Source: MADRE2 sp964397015 (lineage in GTDB: Bacteria > Desulfobacterota > Desulfobacteria > Desulfobacterales > Desulfobacteraceae). Taken from it: a stretch of DNA of 19,204 nt. Both the position numbers and the translations under genes were made by a program. The notes beneath the pieces were generated by a model. It was not told the origin of the DNA. It worked only from the letters and a program-made list of their open reading frames with translations, and ran no database searches. This document shows positions 8,191-15,729 of the stretch, piece after piece; positions within the stretch are counted from its first letter, which is position 1, and every line of letters starts with the position of its first letter. Location of the stretch: positions 1 through 19,204 of the forward strand of contig CAYNHL010000071.1 in NCBI GenBank assembly GCA_964397015.1, in the 5' to 3' direction.

Positions 8191-8553
8191 TCAGATACCA
8201 AGGGCTTTTTCCATGTCTTCCTCTCTTTTCTTGCACTCGATACACTGGGTGGTCACTGGTCTGGCCTTGAGCCGTTCGATGGAAATATCTTCCTCGCAGA
8301 CTTCACAGCGGCCAAAAGTTTTATTTTCAATTCGCTCCAGCGCATTTTTGATTTTCTTGATCAGCTTGTGCTCTCTATCCCGGATCCTGAGTTCAAAGCT
8401 TCTCTCAGCTTCATGGGAAGCACGGTCCGTAGGGTCTGCAAAATTATCCTTGGGTTTGGTCATGCCTGTAACCGTATCATCGGCATGGGACAGCAATTCA
8501 TTCAACCGCTCGGTCAGCAATTCCTTGAAAAAATCCAAATCTTTTTGTTTCAT
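8191..8553 (-). CDS. dksA: DksA/TraR-family C4 zinc-finger transcription regulator
   Basis: 120 aa from the ATG at 8553, which has AAGGG 7 nt upstream; an in-frame codon at 8574 is less likely. An N-terminal coiled-coil region carries DPTDRA (D40, D43), matching the tip acidic motif that reaches into the RNA polymerase secondary channel. A four-cysteine finger follows: CEVC (83, 86) and CIEC (104, 107). DksA works with ppGpp on RNA polymerase and represses rRNA promoters under starvation. It is the first gene of the operon with the PHP-RNase III and radical SAM genes. At 120 aa it is shorter than E. coli DksA (about 150), and many deltaproteobacteria have several such paralogues, so the exact role is less sure than the family. 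Confidence 0.88.
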   Translation of the reverse strand: MKQKDLDFFKELLTERLNELLSHADDTVTGMTKPKDNFADPTDRASHEAERSFELRIRDREHKLIKKIKNALERIENKTFGRCEVCEEDISIERLKARPVTTQCIECKKREEDMEKALGI

Positions 8554-8600
8554 GATATGACCCTTTACATACAATTAGTACCAGTTTTCAAAAGTTCTGT

Positions 8601-8628
8601 ATTATATCAGAATCAAAAAAAATGTAAA
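8601..8628 (-). promoter_or_regulatory. Sigma-70-type promoter of the dksA-like/PHP-RNase III/radical SAM operon
   Basis: On the minus strand TTTACA (8628-8623) and a perfect TATAAT (8606-8601) are spaced 16 bp, in an AT-rich gap. Transcription would start near 8594, about 40 nt before the dksA-like ATG. The promoter lies just past the hemA stop, so this operon can be transcribed independently of the heme genes. Confidence 0.65.
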
Positions 8629-8651
8629 TAAAGAAATAGCCTGGCCGGTTA

Positions 8652-9932
8652 TCAGTCTTCGTGGTCCAGCAGGTCGACATCAAACAGTTGCCGGGCCATG
8701 TTCAGATACACGGCATCATCCCTATGATTGCCCGTGTTTTTCAGAAACCGGATGGGATCGTGCATGACTTTTCTGGCAATGGCCTTTGTCATCCTCCGGA
8801 CGGCATCGGCATCGGCATCAGGCAAGTGGGGCATTGCCGCCAGAGTCTTTTCACATTCTTCACAGGTAATAGTGCTTATTTTTTCATTTATGGCCTTTAT
8901 GGTTGGAACCACTCGCAAGCTGTCCTGCCATCGCATGAACTTGACAACTGCCTCTTCCACGTATCTTCCGGCCTTGACAGTTTCTTTTTCCCGCTGGGCC
9001 AGATTGGCGGTTACAATGCTGCTCAAATCGTCGATATCATACAAAAAAGCATTGCTGATCCGGTTGACGGCCGGATCGATATCTCTGGGAACCGCAATAT
9101 CGATCAAAAAAAGCGGGCGGTTTTTCCTGATTTTCATTGCTGATTTCACCTGGTCCCTGGTCAGCACATAATCCGTGGCCCCGGTGGAACTGATAATGAT
9201 ATCCGCTTCACTCAAAGCCCTTTCCCGTTCGTCAAAAGAAATTGCCTGGCCATTGAATTTTTCCGCCAGTGTCACGGCGCGTTCAAATGTTCTATTGGCC
9301 ACGCGAATGGATGCCACCCGGTGCGAAATCAAATGTGCCACTGCAAGCTCCGCCATCTCTCCGGCCCCGAAAAGCAGAACTTTTTTATTGGACAGATCGC
9401 TGAATATCTTTCCGGCCAGCTCGACAGCGGCATAGCTTATGGATACGGCATTATCGCCAATGCCGGTATGCCGCCTGACCTTTTTGGCAATGGAAAAGGA
9501 TTTGTGCATCAGCCGGTTCAGCATCACCCCACATGTCTTGTGATCAACGGCGATCCTGTAGGCCTGCTTGATCTGCCCAAGAATCTGGGGTTCTCCCACC
9601 ACCATGGAATCCAGGCTGGATGCCACGGTGAACAGGTGGCGGACGGCATCTTCATTTTTATGGCAGTACAAAAATGTTTTCAGGTGACTGCCATCAAACT
9701 GCTTGATCGCGGCAATCAGTTCGATGATCTTGTCAGCACTGCCGCTTTCTTCAGAGACATACACGATTTCGGTGCGGTTGCAGGTGGAAAACAGCAATCC
9801 TTCAGTAACGCAGGGCTGGGCCTTTAAACGCTCAAGCGCCTGTTCAACCTGGTCCAGGGAAAAAGCCAGCTTTTCCCGAACCTCCACAGGCGCTGTTTTA
9901 TGGCTTGTACCGATTAAATAGATCTTAGGCAT
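8652..9932 (-). CDS. hemA: Glutamyl-tRNA reductase
   Basis: 426 aa, the family's usual length. It reduces glutamyl-tRNA to glutamate-1-semialdehyde with NADPH, the committed step of C5-pathway tetrapyrrole synthesis. The N-terminal catalytic domain begins with IYLIGTSHKTAPVEVRE and carries the thioester cysteine in STCNRTE (C51). VGEPQILGQIK follows, then the NADPH-binding Rossmann glycines in LFGAGEMAELA, and a helical dimerisation tail ending DLLDHED. The start is the ATG at 9932: the family begins here, and AAGGTAAG, overlapping the upstream stop codon, gives a ribosome binding site. The frame stays open to 10220, but those extra 96 codons lie over the membrane protein gene and are a shadow. 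Confidence 0.96.
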   Translation of the reverse strand: MPKIYLIGTSHKTAPVEVREKLAFSLDQVEQALERLKAQPCVTEGLLFSTCNRTEIVYVSEESGSADKIIELIAAIKQFDGSHLKTFLYCHKNEDAVRHLFTVASSLDSMVVGEPQILGQIKQAYRIAVDHKTCGVMLNRLMHKSFSIAKKVRRHTGIGDNAVSISYAAVELAGKIFSDLSNKKVLLFGAGEMAELAVAHLISHRVASIRVANRTFERAVTLAEKFNGQAISFDERERALSEADIIISSTGATDYVLTRDQVKSAMKIRKNRPLFLIDIAVPRDIDPAVNRISNAFLYDIDDLSSIVTANLAQREKETVKAGRYVEEAVVKFMRWQDSLRVVPTIKAINEKISTITCEECEKTLAAMPHLPDADADAVRRMTKAIARKVMHDPIRFLKNTGNHRDDAVYLNMARQLFDVDLLDHED

Positions 9933-9940
9933 TTTGTATC

Positions 9941-10780
9941 TTACCTTGTAAACACCTGGTGATATCCACCCAAAAGGAGGTTCACCCCCAGAAAGGTAAA
10001 CACCAGCAGCGCAAATCCGACAATGGTCATGACAGCTGATTTTTTTCCCTGCCAGCCGGAATAGAGACGGCAGTGAAGCAGGGCGGCGTAGAACAGCCAG
10101 GTCACCATGGACCATATTTCCTTTTGATCCCATCCCCAGAACCGTCCCAGCGCAGCCTTGGCATAGATGAACCCGGTCGCCAGCCCGCATGTCAGCAGGG
10201 TAAAGCCGATAGCGATACACATATAACTGGTAGAATCCAGAAGGGCAAGGGACGGCAGCCGCCTGTAGAAAAAACCTCTCTGCTTGGTCTTGATGCCGTG
10301 TTCCTGGAGCAGGTAGAGGATACCGGCGCCACAGGCAAGGGCAAGAGCCGCCTCTCCTGAAAAAACAAGAATGATGTGAAACCAGAGCCAGAAACTGTTT
10401 AGAACGGCGCTTTGATCAGGAGGTGCCTCGGGTACCAGCATTACGGACATCATGATGACTGCTGCCAGGCAGGCTGCAAAAATACCCAGAATTTTCAGTT
10501 TATATACCCGGCGTATCACAATAAAAGTCCCTGCAATGGCAAATGCAGCCACCGACAGCGTCTGCCGCATGTTGTGGACCGGCAGGTTACCGGTATTGAC
10601 CACCTGCAGGGCCATCCCGATGAAATGAACGCCCACCCCGAGACTGAGCAGAATAAAAGCTGCTTTCTGCCTGTTTTCCTTCTGCTGGAAAAGATAGACA
10701 ATATAGCCTGCAGCACTGGCCGTATAAAGCAGTCCTGCGGTCATCGACAGTATTTTGACAAAAAATTCCAAAACAAACAT
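9941..10780 (-). CDS. CcsA/HemX-like cytochrome c assembly membrane protein
   Basis: 279 aa, about eight membrane helices. Near the C-terminus GRFWGWDQKEIWSMVTW is a version of the tryptophan-rich WWD signature of CcsA/ResC heme-handling proteins, and conserved histidines flank it (FHI, GGYHQ). The family moves or holds heme for cytochrome c ligation on the outer face of the membrane; the short form next to hemA is often called HemX. It lies between the precorrin-2 dehydrogenase gene (5 nt upstream) and hemA (8 nt downstream). The AAGGG ribosome binding site abuts the first ATG (10780) but is 8 nt from an in-frame TTG at 10771, so translation may begin three codons later. Confidence 0.85.
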   Translation of the reverse strand: MFVLEFFVKILSMTAGLLYTASAAGYIVYLFQQKENRQKAAFILLSLGVGVHFIGMALQVVNTGNLPVHNMRQTLSVAAFAIAGTFIVIRRVYKLKILGIFAACLAAVIMMSVMLVPEAPPDQSAVLNSFWLWFHIILVFSGEAALALACGAGILYLLQEHGIKTKQRGFFYRRLPSLALLDSTSYMCIAIGFTLLTCGLATGFIYAKAALGRFWGWDQKEIWSMVTWLFYAALLHCRLYSGWQGKKSAVMTIVGFALLVFTFLGVNLLLGGYHQVFTR

Positions 10781-10785
10781 CCCTT

Positions 10786-11451
10786 TTATGCCATCAGGTC
10801 TTTGTAAGTCATCCGGACACTGGTGATGGACTCCAGCAGTTCGTCAATACCCTGGACATCCTTTTTCTCGACCAGTTCCAGCAATCCGCCTTGAACCAGC
10901 AGGGAGAAAATCCTGCTGTTATCTTCCGGTGCATGTCCCATTGCCAGCATTTTTTTTCTCAACCGGCCCATCAGCCAGAGAAATTGAGCATAATGGGGCC
11001 CGAACTGTTTTTCAAGCCCCTGCTTGAGGTACCTGGCAAAGGCCGGACTGGTACCGCAAGTCGATACAGTGATCACCAGATCGCCCTGCTGTACGATGGA
11101 CGGCAGGATAAAAGCGCTGCCCTCAGGGTCATCGGCAATATTGCAAAGGATGTTTCTTTCCCGCGCTCCGGCCTGCACCCGCCGGTTTACCTCCCTGTTG
11201 TCCGTGGCGGCAAAGGCCAGGAACATCCCTTCAAGATCCGGGTCATCATATTTTCGGCATACCAGTTTCAGGCGGTCAAAATCCAGCCTGTGAAATCCGG
11301 GATCCATCACCGGACCAACTACAGTGACCGTGGCACCGCATGAAAGAAGGGTCCTGGTCTTTCTCAATCCTACCCGGCCGCTGCCGACAACCAGGCAGGG
11401 TTTGTGATTTATATCAAGATGGACTGGATAATATTTCATTTGCCCGGACAT
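10786..11451 (-). CDS. Precorrin-2 dehydrogenase/sirohydrochlorin ferrochelatase (siroheme synthase N-terminal type)
   Basis: 221 aa, corresponding to the Met8p or CysG N-terminal half with no methyltransferase domain. It oxidises precorrin-2 with NAD and may insert iron to make siroheme. The Rossmann motif is VVGSGRVGLRK (about 21-31), followed by ATDNREVN, and NIADDPEGSAFILPSIV with D107 at the place of the CysG catalytic aspartate; VSTCGTSPAFAR (S130) follows. The ATG at 11451 has a GGGA 5 nt upstream; a second ATG four codons on is less well placed. It is the first gene of the operon with the CcsA-like gene and hemA. In sulfate reducers siroheme serves dissimilatory sulfite reductase and is also the precursor of heme by the Ahb route. 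Confidence 0.9.
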   Translation of the reverse strand: MSGQMKYYPVHLDINHKPCLVVGSGRVGLRKTRTLLSCGATVTVVGPVMDPGFHRLDFDRLKLVCRKYDDPDLEGMFLAFAATDNREVNRRVQAGARERNILCNIADDPEGSAFILPSIVQQGDLVITVSTCGTSPAFARYLKQGLEKQFGPHYAQFLWLMGRLRKKMLAMGHAPEDNSRIFSLLVQGGLLELVEKKDVQGIDELLESITSVRMTYKDLMA

Positions 11452-11461
11452 CTATTCCCTG

Positions 11462-11490
11462 TTACCATAAAAAAAGATAAAGTATATATT
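11462..11490 (+). promoter_or_regulatory. Candidate promoter for the amidohydrolase gene, overlapping the divergent promoter
   Basis: TTACCA (11462-11467) and TATATT (11485-11490) are 17 bp apart on the plus strand. The elements overlap the minus-strand promoter, so the two would compete. The -35 match is only partial. Confidence 0.33.
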
Positions 11491-11509
11491 GCAGCGGGCT
11501 TTTTTTCAA
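11481..11509 (-). promoter_or_regulatory. Sigma-70-type promoter of the siroheme/CcsA/hemA operon
   Basis: On the minus strand TTGAAA (11509-11504) and TATACT (11486-11481) are separated by exactly 17 bp. Transcription would start near 11474, about 22 nt before the first gene. Confidence 0.6.
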
Positions 11510-11544
11510 TATCTATTCACAGTCAGCACAGGAAAGGAAGATCC

Positions 11545-12390
11545 ATGATCATCGATACCCATACACATATTTTCCCGGACTCCATACGCTTTAAACGCGA
11601 AGCTTTTTTTGACAGGGAACCGGAGTTCGCCCTGCTGTATGGCTCCCCTAAAGCCCGTATGGCCGGTATGGATGACCTGATTCACACCATGGATACTTTT
11701 GGAATCGATCTGGCCGTAACCTGCGGGTTTCCCTGGCGGGATCCGGCCCTGTCAAGACTGAACAATGATTATGTGCTTGAATGTGTTTCCAGATACCCGG
11801 ACCGGGTCAAAGGGCTGGCCTGTTTTGACGTCATGAGCAGCGGTGCGGTCAAAGAAGCTGAAAGATGCATCGATGCCGGGCTTTGCGGTATAGGAGAACT
11901 GGCCTTCTACCTTGCAGGCATCGATGAACAGGCCCTGGCATGCCTTAAACCGGTAATGGAACTCCTGCGTTCCCGGGGCGGCCTGCCCTGCATGATCCAC
12001 ACAAACGAACCCATCGGGCATATGTATCCCGGCAAAACCCCTGTGACGCTCGGCCAGATCTACCGCCTGGTAAAAACATTTCCTGACAACAGGATCATTC
12101 TGGCCCACTGGGGCGGAGGCCTGCTGTTTTATCACCTCATGAAAAAAGAGATCAAGCAGGCCCTTGTAAACACATGGTTTGATACAGCCGCTTCCCCTTT
12201 TTTATATGATCCTGGAATCTATTCATTTGCCGTTTCTGCCGGCATGGCCGACAAAATCGTACTGGGGACCGATTTTCCGCTGTTGACCATTGACCGTTAC
12301 CAGGCCGACCTCGCACAGTCCGGCATCAGCAGTGACGCTGCAGATAAAATATGCGGCCGGAATGCATACCGGGCCTATTTTCCAGTCTGA
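11545..12390 (+). CDS. Metal-dependent hydrolase, amidohydrolase family 2
   Basis: 281 aa from the ATG at 11545, which follows AGGAAG at good spacing. The protein then begins MIIDTHTHIFPD, a normal first strand for this family; the frame stays open to 11404, but that stretch lies over the divergent gene. TIM-barrel metal-site motifs are HTH (H6, H8), MIHTNEP, ILAHWGGG and GTDFP (aspartate). These fit the amidohydrolase-related branch that hydrolyses or decarboxylates small molecules in the cytoplasm. The substrate cannot be predicted. It is a single gene, divergent from the tetrapyrrole operon and convergent with phoR, 26 nt from the phoR stop. Confidence 0.85.
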   Translation: MIIDTHTHIFPDSIRFKREAFFDREPEFALLYGSPKARMAGMDDLIHTMDTFGIDLAVTCGFPWRDPALSRLNNDYVLECVSRYPDRVKGLACFDVMSSGAVKEAERCIDAGLCGIGELAFYLAGIDEQALACLKPVMELLRSRGGLPCMIHTNEPIGHMYPGKTPVTLGQIYRLVKTFPDNRIILAHWGGGLLFYHLMKKEIKQALVNTWFDTAASPFLYDPGIYSFAVSAGMADKIVLGTDFPLLTIDRYQADLAQSGISSDAADKICGRNAYRAYFPV

Positions 12391-12416
12391 GTAACAGGCA
12401 GGGGCAGAGCATCTGG

Positions 12417-14246
12417 CTATATCCGGATTCCGGGAAGGTTTATTTCAAATGTGCTGCCGTGCCCTGGACGGCTGGATACCGAAACCGTACCCTTGTGATA
12501 CTGGACTATATGCTTGACAATGGCAAGCCCGAGACCGGTCCCGCCCTCCTGCCGGCTCCTGGCCCTGTCGACCCGGTAGAAACGGTTGAATATCTTGGTC
12601 AGGTGAGCCGGGGCGATTCCGGGACCTGTGTCCCTGATCCGGATGACCACCCCCCGGTCATGGGTTGCAGCCGTAATGCTGATATTGCCCATGGGATCGC
12701 TGTATTTGACCGCGTTGTCCACGATGTTGGTCAGGGCCTGTTCCATGAGAAGGAGATCCACTCTGACGGTCAGGTCATCGGGACAGTCAATGTCCACTGC
12801 CATCTCTTTTTTTTCCAGCATGCCCCGGCAGCTTGATACAGAACTGTTGATCAGGCTCAGCATGTGGTGGACCTCAAATGCGGTATCAGTGCCTTCCATC
12901 CTTTCCAGGCGCGACAATGCCAGAAGATCATCCACCAGGCAGATCAAGCGGTCCACGTTGTTTTTGATAATATTCAGAAAAGAAACAGCCTCCTGCGGCC
13001 CGCTGGTTTCAAGAAGCGGTGCCAGTGTTTCCACGAATCCCTTGATGGATGTCATGGGTGTTTTCAGTTCATGGGAAACATTTGCGGCAAAATCCTTGTG
13101 CATGTTTTCAAGCCGTCTCATTCGAGTGATATCGTGAAAAATGATCAGAGTACCCATCCGGTTGTTTTCAGAATCATACAATGCGGTTGAATAAATATTC
13201 AATATGACGTCCTTGTCCTGGGTGAATACGATATCTTCCTCGACCGGCAGGCTTTCGGCCAGGGCTTTTTTGATATATCCCTGGAAAGACAGGTTCCGGA
13301 CCACCTCCAGAACGAACCTTCCGTTCAGTGATTGAACGGGCAGCCTGAAAACTCTTGCAGCTGCGTCGTTAACCGTTATAATCCGTTCATCGTTGTCAAT
13401 GGCAATAACCCCTTCTTTCATGCTGGAATGAACGGCTTCCAGTTCATTGCTGCGGTTCTTGAAGGCGGTTATTTTTTCATCCAGCCGGGCCGCCATGATA
13501 TTCATGGTTTTTGCAAGTTCCGACAATTCCTCGGTGGATGGAATTTCAAGACGGGTGGAAAGCTCTCCTTCGGCAAAACGGACGGCGCCGTCCTTCATTG
13601 TTTCAATGGGCCTGACGATTCGCCAGGCAAGCAGCAGGCTGACCACTGCCGATACAAGCACCATTACTCCGAAGGTCCAGAAAATCCGATACCGGATGGC
13701 CCTTATTTCCCTGTCGATTGAAGAAACCGGAAAAGCCGTCCGGACCACCATGGAAACATGACCGTCAACAGCCACAGGCAGTGCGATATACATCATGTCC
13801 TGGTCCAGGGTCCGGCTGTAACGGATGGAAACACCCCTCTTTTGCTCAAGGGCGCGGACGATTTCCGGCCGGTTTCTATGGTTTTCCATGGTGGCTGTAT
13901 CACCGAAGGAATCCGCTATCACCTCACCCGAAGGCAGTATGATGGTCACACGAGTACCGGTTTCCTCCCCTATTTTTTTGCTGATCTCGTCCGCTTCCCC
14001 TCGAAGGGCAGCTGTGGCGCCAAGGCTTGAAATGATCTGACGAACCAGTTTTGCCCTGGCGGTCAGCTCCTGCTCGCTGGTGTCCAGGTACAGTTTTTTG
14101 AAATAAACTGTGGAATACCAGGCAACCGGGGCAAGAGACACAAAGACAAGGAGCAGGAACAGGGGGAAAATCTGCCAGACCAGTTTTTTCTTTTTTACCC
14201 CGGTATTATTCCTTGAATCGATACCCCACCCCCCGCACCGTTTCAA
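12417..14246 (-). CDS. phoR: Phosphate regulon sensor histidine kinase PhoR
   Basis: About 609 aa from the TTG at 14246. Layout: membrane helix (about 22-45), a periplasmic sensor of about 140 residues, a second helix (about 189-209), HAMP (about 210-262), PAS (about 268-375), then HisKA with H392 in NVSHELKTPMTSIKG. The HATPase domain has DNAVKYS, DTGPGIA and GGTGLGLAI. The order with the large extracellular sensor is typical of PhoR/PnpS kinases that phosphorylate PhoB. The gene overlaps the end of phoB by 41 nt if the TTG is used. That TTG has no ribosome binding site. An AAGGA lies further in, but the best-spaced in-frame codon there is GTA, not a normal start. The true start is therefore unsettled, though the domains are not affected. 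Confidence 0.9.
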   Translation of the reverse strand: MKRCGGWGIDSRNNTGVKKKKLVWQIFPLFLLLVFVSLAPVAWYSTVYFKKLYLDTSEQELTARAKLVRQIISSLGATAALRGEADEISKKIGEETGTRVTIILPSGEVIADSFGDTATMENHRNRPEIVRALEQKRGVSIRYSRTLDQDMMYIALPVAVDGHVSMVVRTAFPVSSIDREIRAIRYRIFWTFGVMVLVSAVVSLLLAWRIVRPIETMKDGAVRFAEGELSTRLEIPSTEELSELAKTMNIMAARLDEKITAFKNRSNELEAVHSSMKEGVIAIDNDERIITVNDAAARVFRLPVQSLNGRFVLEVVRNLSFQGYIKKALAESLPVEEDIVFTQDKDVILNIYSTALYDSENNRMGTLIIFHDITRMRRLENMHKDFAANVSHELKTPMTSIKGFVETLAPLLETSGPQEAVSFLNIIKNNVDRLICLVDDLLALSRLERMEGTDTAFEVHHMLSLINSSVSSCRGMLEKKEMAVDIDCPDDLTVRVDLLLMEQALTNIVDNAVKYSDPMGNISITAATHDRGVVIRIRDTGPGIAPAHLTKIFNRFYRVDRARSRQEGGTGLGLAIVKHIVQYHKGTVSVSSRPGHGSTFEINLPGIRI

Positions 14247-14895
14247 TTAATGAAGCACAGGATTTCAATTTTTTTCTCAACCCGACCACGATCACATCCA
14301 CGCTCCTTTCGGTAACGGCATAATCTTCTCCATGGATGGCGTCCACAATCTGGTTGCGGGTAAAAACCCACCCTTTTTTATCAAACAGAAAAGAGAGCAG
14401 TTCAAACTCCGAAAAGGTCAGGTCAACGGGTTCATCTTTGATGATCACCTTGTGCCTTGCATGATCGATCACAAGATCACCGTGGACTTTCATGCGGGAC
14501 GCAACTGCCGTGCTCATCGCGGCTCTCCGCCTGAGGATGGCCCTGATCCTGGCTACAAGCTCCCTGGGACTGAAGGGTTTGGAAATATAGTCATTGGCGC
14601 CCAGTTCCAGGCCGGCCACAATATCCGATTCATCTCCCTTGGCCGTCAACATGACAATGGGAATATCTTTGGTCCTGTCGTCATTTTTCAGTATGCGGGT
14701 CACCTCCATGCCGTCAATGCCGGGCAGCATCAGGTCCAGGACAATGAGGTCCGGAACCTGTTCTCTGGCAATCTTTACCGCTGCTTCTCCCGTAACGGCA
14801 GACCATATGAAATATCCTTCCGATTTCAGATTGTACCGGATCAGTTCAAGGATATCCGCTTCATCATCCACTATCAATATGGTTTCTTTGCTCAT
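14206..14895 (-). CDS. phoB: Phosphate regulon response regulator PhoB (OmpR family)
   Basis: 229 aa, the standard size. The receiver domain (about 4-120) has the acidic pair VDDE (10-12), the phosphorylation site D54 in IVLDLMLPG, T84 in MLTAKG and K106 in YISKPFSP. The C-terminal winged helix (about 133-229) ends in TERSVDVIVVGLRKKL and TVRGVGYRF, the recognition and wing elements of OmpR/PhoB proteins. Phosphorylated PhoB binds Pho boxes and activates phosphate-starvation genes. The ATG follows AAAGG with 6 nt spacing, 56 nt after the phoU stop. The phoU-phoB-phoR order identifies it as PhoB rather than another OmpR-family regulator; no pst transporter genes are in the window. Confidence 0.92.
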   Translation of the reverse strand: MSKETILIVDDEADILELIRYNLKSEGYFIWSAVTGEAAVKIAREQVPDLIVLDLMLPGIDGMEVTRILKNDDRTKDIPIVMLTAKGDESDIVAGLELGANDYISKPFSPRELVARIRAILRRRAAMSTAVASRMKVHGDLVIDHARHKVIIKDEPVDLTFSEFELLSFLFDKKGWVFTRNQIVDAIHGEDYAVTERSVDVIVVGLRKKLKSCASLIETVRGVGYRFKE

Positions 14896-14951
14896 ACAAT
14901 GCCTTTAATATCTGATTTAATCTGGATTTGAACCACGCACAGACAGGATTA

Positions 14952-15605
14952 TCAGCTGGGTTCGTGCCGTATCACCTCTCCTTCAATCAGGTAGATCACC
15001 TCTTCTGCAATATTTTTGGTATGATCACCTATCCTCTCGAGATGACGTGATATCAGGTACATATTGATAATTTCCTCGACCTGCCCGGGATTTTTTACGA
15101 TGTCTGTTTTCATCACACGGTAGGCATCGTTTCTCATGCGGTTCACGTCATGGTCCAGAATCCGGACTTCATATGCTATATCCAGATCCATGCCGACCAG
15201 TGCATCCAGGCTCATTTTCAGCATCTTGCCGGTCAGGTTGGCCATGGTTGAATAATCAAACCTGAACTTGGATGCATGCTCGAAAGATGTAATATAGCGC
15301 TGGGAAATATTGGCCGCGTAATCCGCAATTCGTTCCAGGTCATTGTTGATTTTAATCACTGCGATAATAAACCTGAGGTCAACGGCAACCGGCTGGTACA
15401 ATGCCAGAATTTTCAGGCATTCCTCTTCCACCTCGATCTCCCGCCGGTCTATCTCGTGATCGGAATCGATAATGGACTGGGACAGTTTCAGGTCCTGTTT
15501 TTCTATGGCATGAACGGCATTTTTAAACCGGTCTTCCACCATGGCGCCCAGCAACAGGATCTCTTTTTTCAGTTTTTCAATTTCCCTCGGCAGATGGCCT
15601 CTCAT
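14952..15605 (-). CDS. phoU: Phosphate signalling protein PhoU
   Basis: 217 aa from the second of two adjacent ATGs (15605), which is 6 nt after a full AAGGAG; the first (15608) is only 3 nt away. The protein is all helical with two PhoU repeats, each holding an acidic metal-binding motif: INNDLERIADYAANI (about 87-101) and SRHLERIGDHTKNIAE (about 186-201). PhoU binds the PstB ATPase and PhoR and keeps the Pho response off when phosphate is plentiful. It leads the phoU-phoB-phoR operon; the pst genes that usually precede phoU are replaced here by signalling genes, so the transporter must be elsewhere if present. Confidence 0.95.
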   Translation of the reverse strand: MRGHLPREIEKLKKEILLLGAMVEDRFKNAVHAIEKQDLKLSQSIIDSDHEIDRREIEVEEECLKILALYQPVAVDLRFIIAVIKINNDLERIADYAANISQRYITSFEHASKFRFDYSTMANLTGKMLKMSLDALVGMDLDIAYEVRILDHDVNRMRNDAYRVMKTDIVKNPGQVEEIINMYLISRHLERIGDHTKNIAEEVIYLIEGEVIRHEPS

Positions 15606-15622
15606 CATACACTCCTTATTGT

Positions 15623-15674
15623 GTTCAACCTTGCAGGATCAATCCGGATCACGGTGATCATGCTCAAGGTTAAC
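15623..15674 (-). promoter_or_regulatory. Structured leader (three-way-junction-like) ahead of phoU
   Basis: Read on the minus strand, GTTAACCTTG (15674-15665) can pair with CAAGGTTGAAC (15633-15623), giving 10 bp with one bulged G. Inside are a perfect palindrome GATCACCGTGATC (15659-15647) and a GGA-TTGA-TCC hairpin. The outer stem ends 5 nt before the phoU AAGGAG. It could be an RNA element or, as DNA, an operator. The structure is visible; the function is inference. Confidence 0.4.
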
Positions 15675-15729
15675 AGGGTATGACAAAAATGTTAGTATTG
15701 CGTTATGGTTTGATTTGCGGTTCATTAAT

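Noticed and set aside
8177..8245. GTG start for the PHP-RNase III gene
   Set aside because: It would add 23 non-PHP residues over the dksA-like coding sequence; the TTG at 8176 gives a family-typical start.
9933..10220. Upstream in-frame extension of hemA (96 codons)
   Set aside because: It lies entirely over the CcsA-like gene in another frame, has no GluTR similarity, and the ATG at 9932 has a ribosome binding site and the normal family N-terminus.
11404..11544. Upstream in-frame extension of the amidohydrolase
   Set aside because: It overlaps the divergent precorrin-2 dehydrogenase start and promoters; the ATG at 11545 has a good ribosome binding site and family-typical start.
15665..15692. 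Pho box upstream of phoU
   Set aside because: Half-sites TTGTCAT and CTGTTAA are present on the minus strand, but their period is 10 rather than 11 bp and the second half-site matches poorly.
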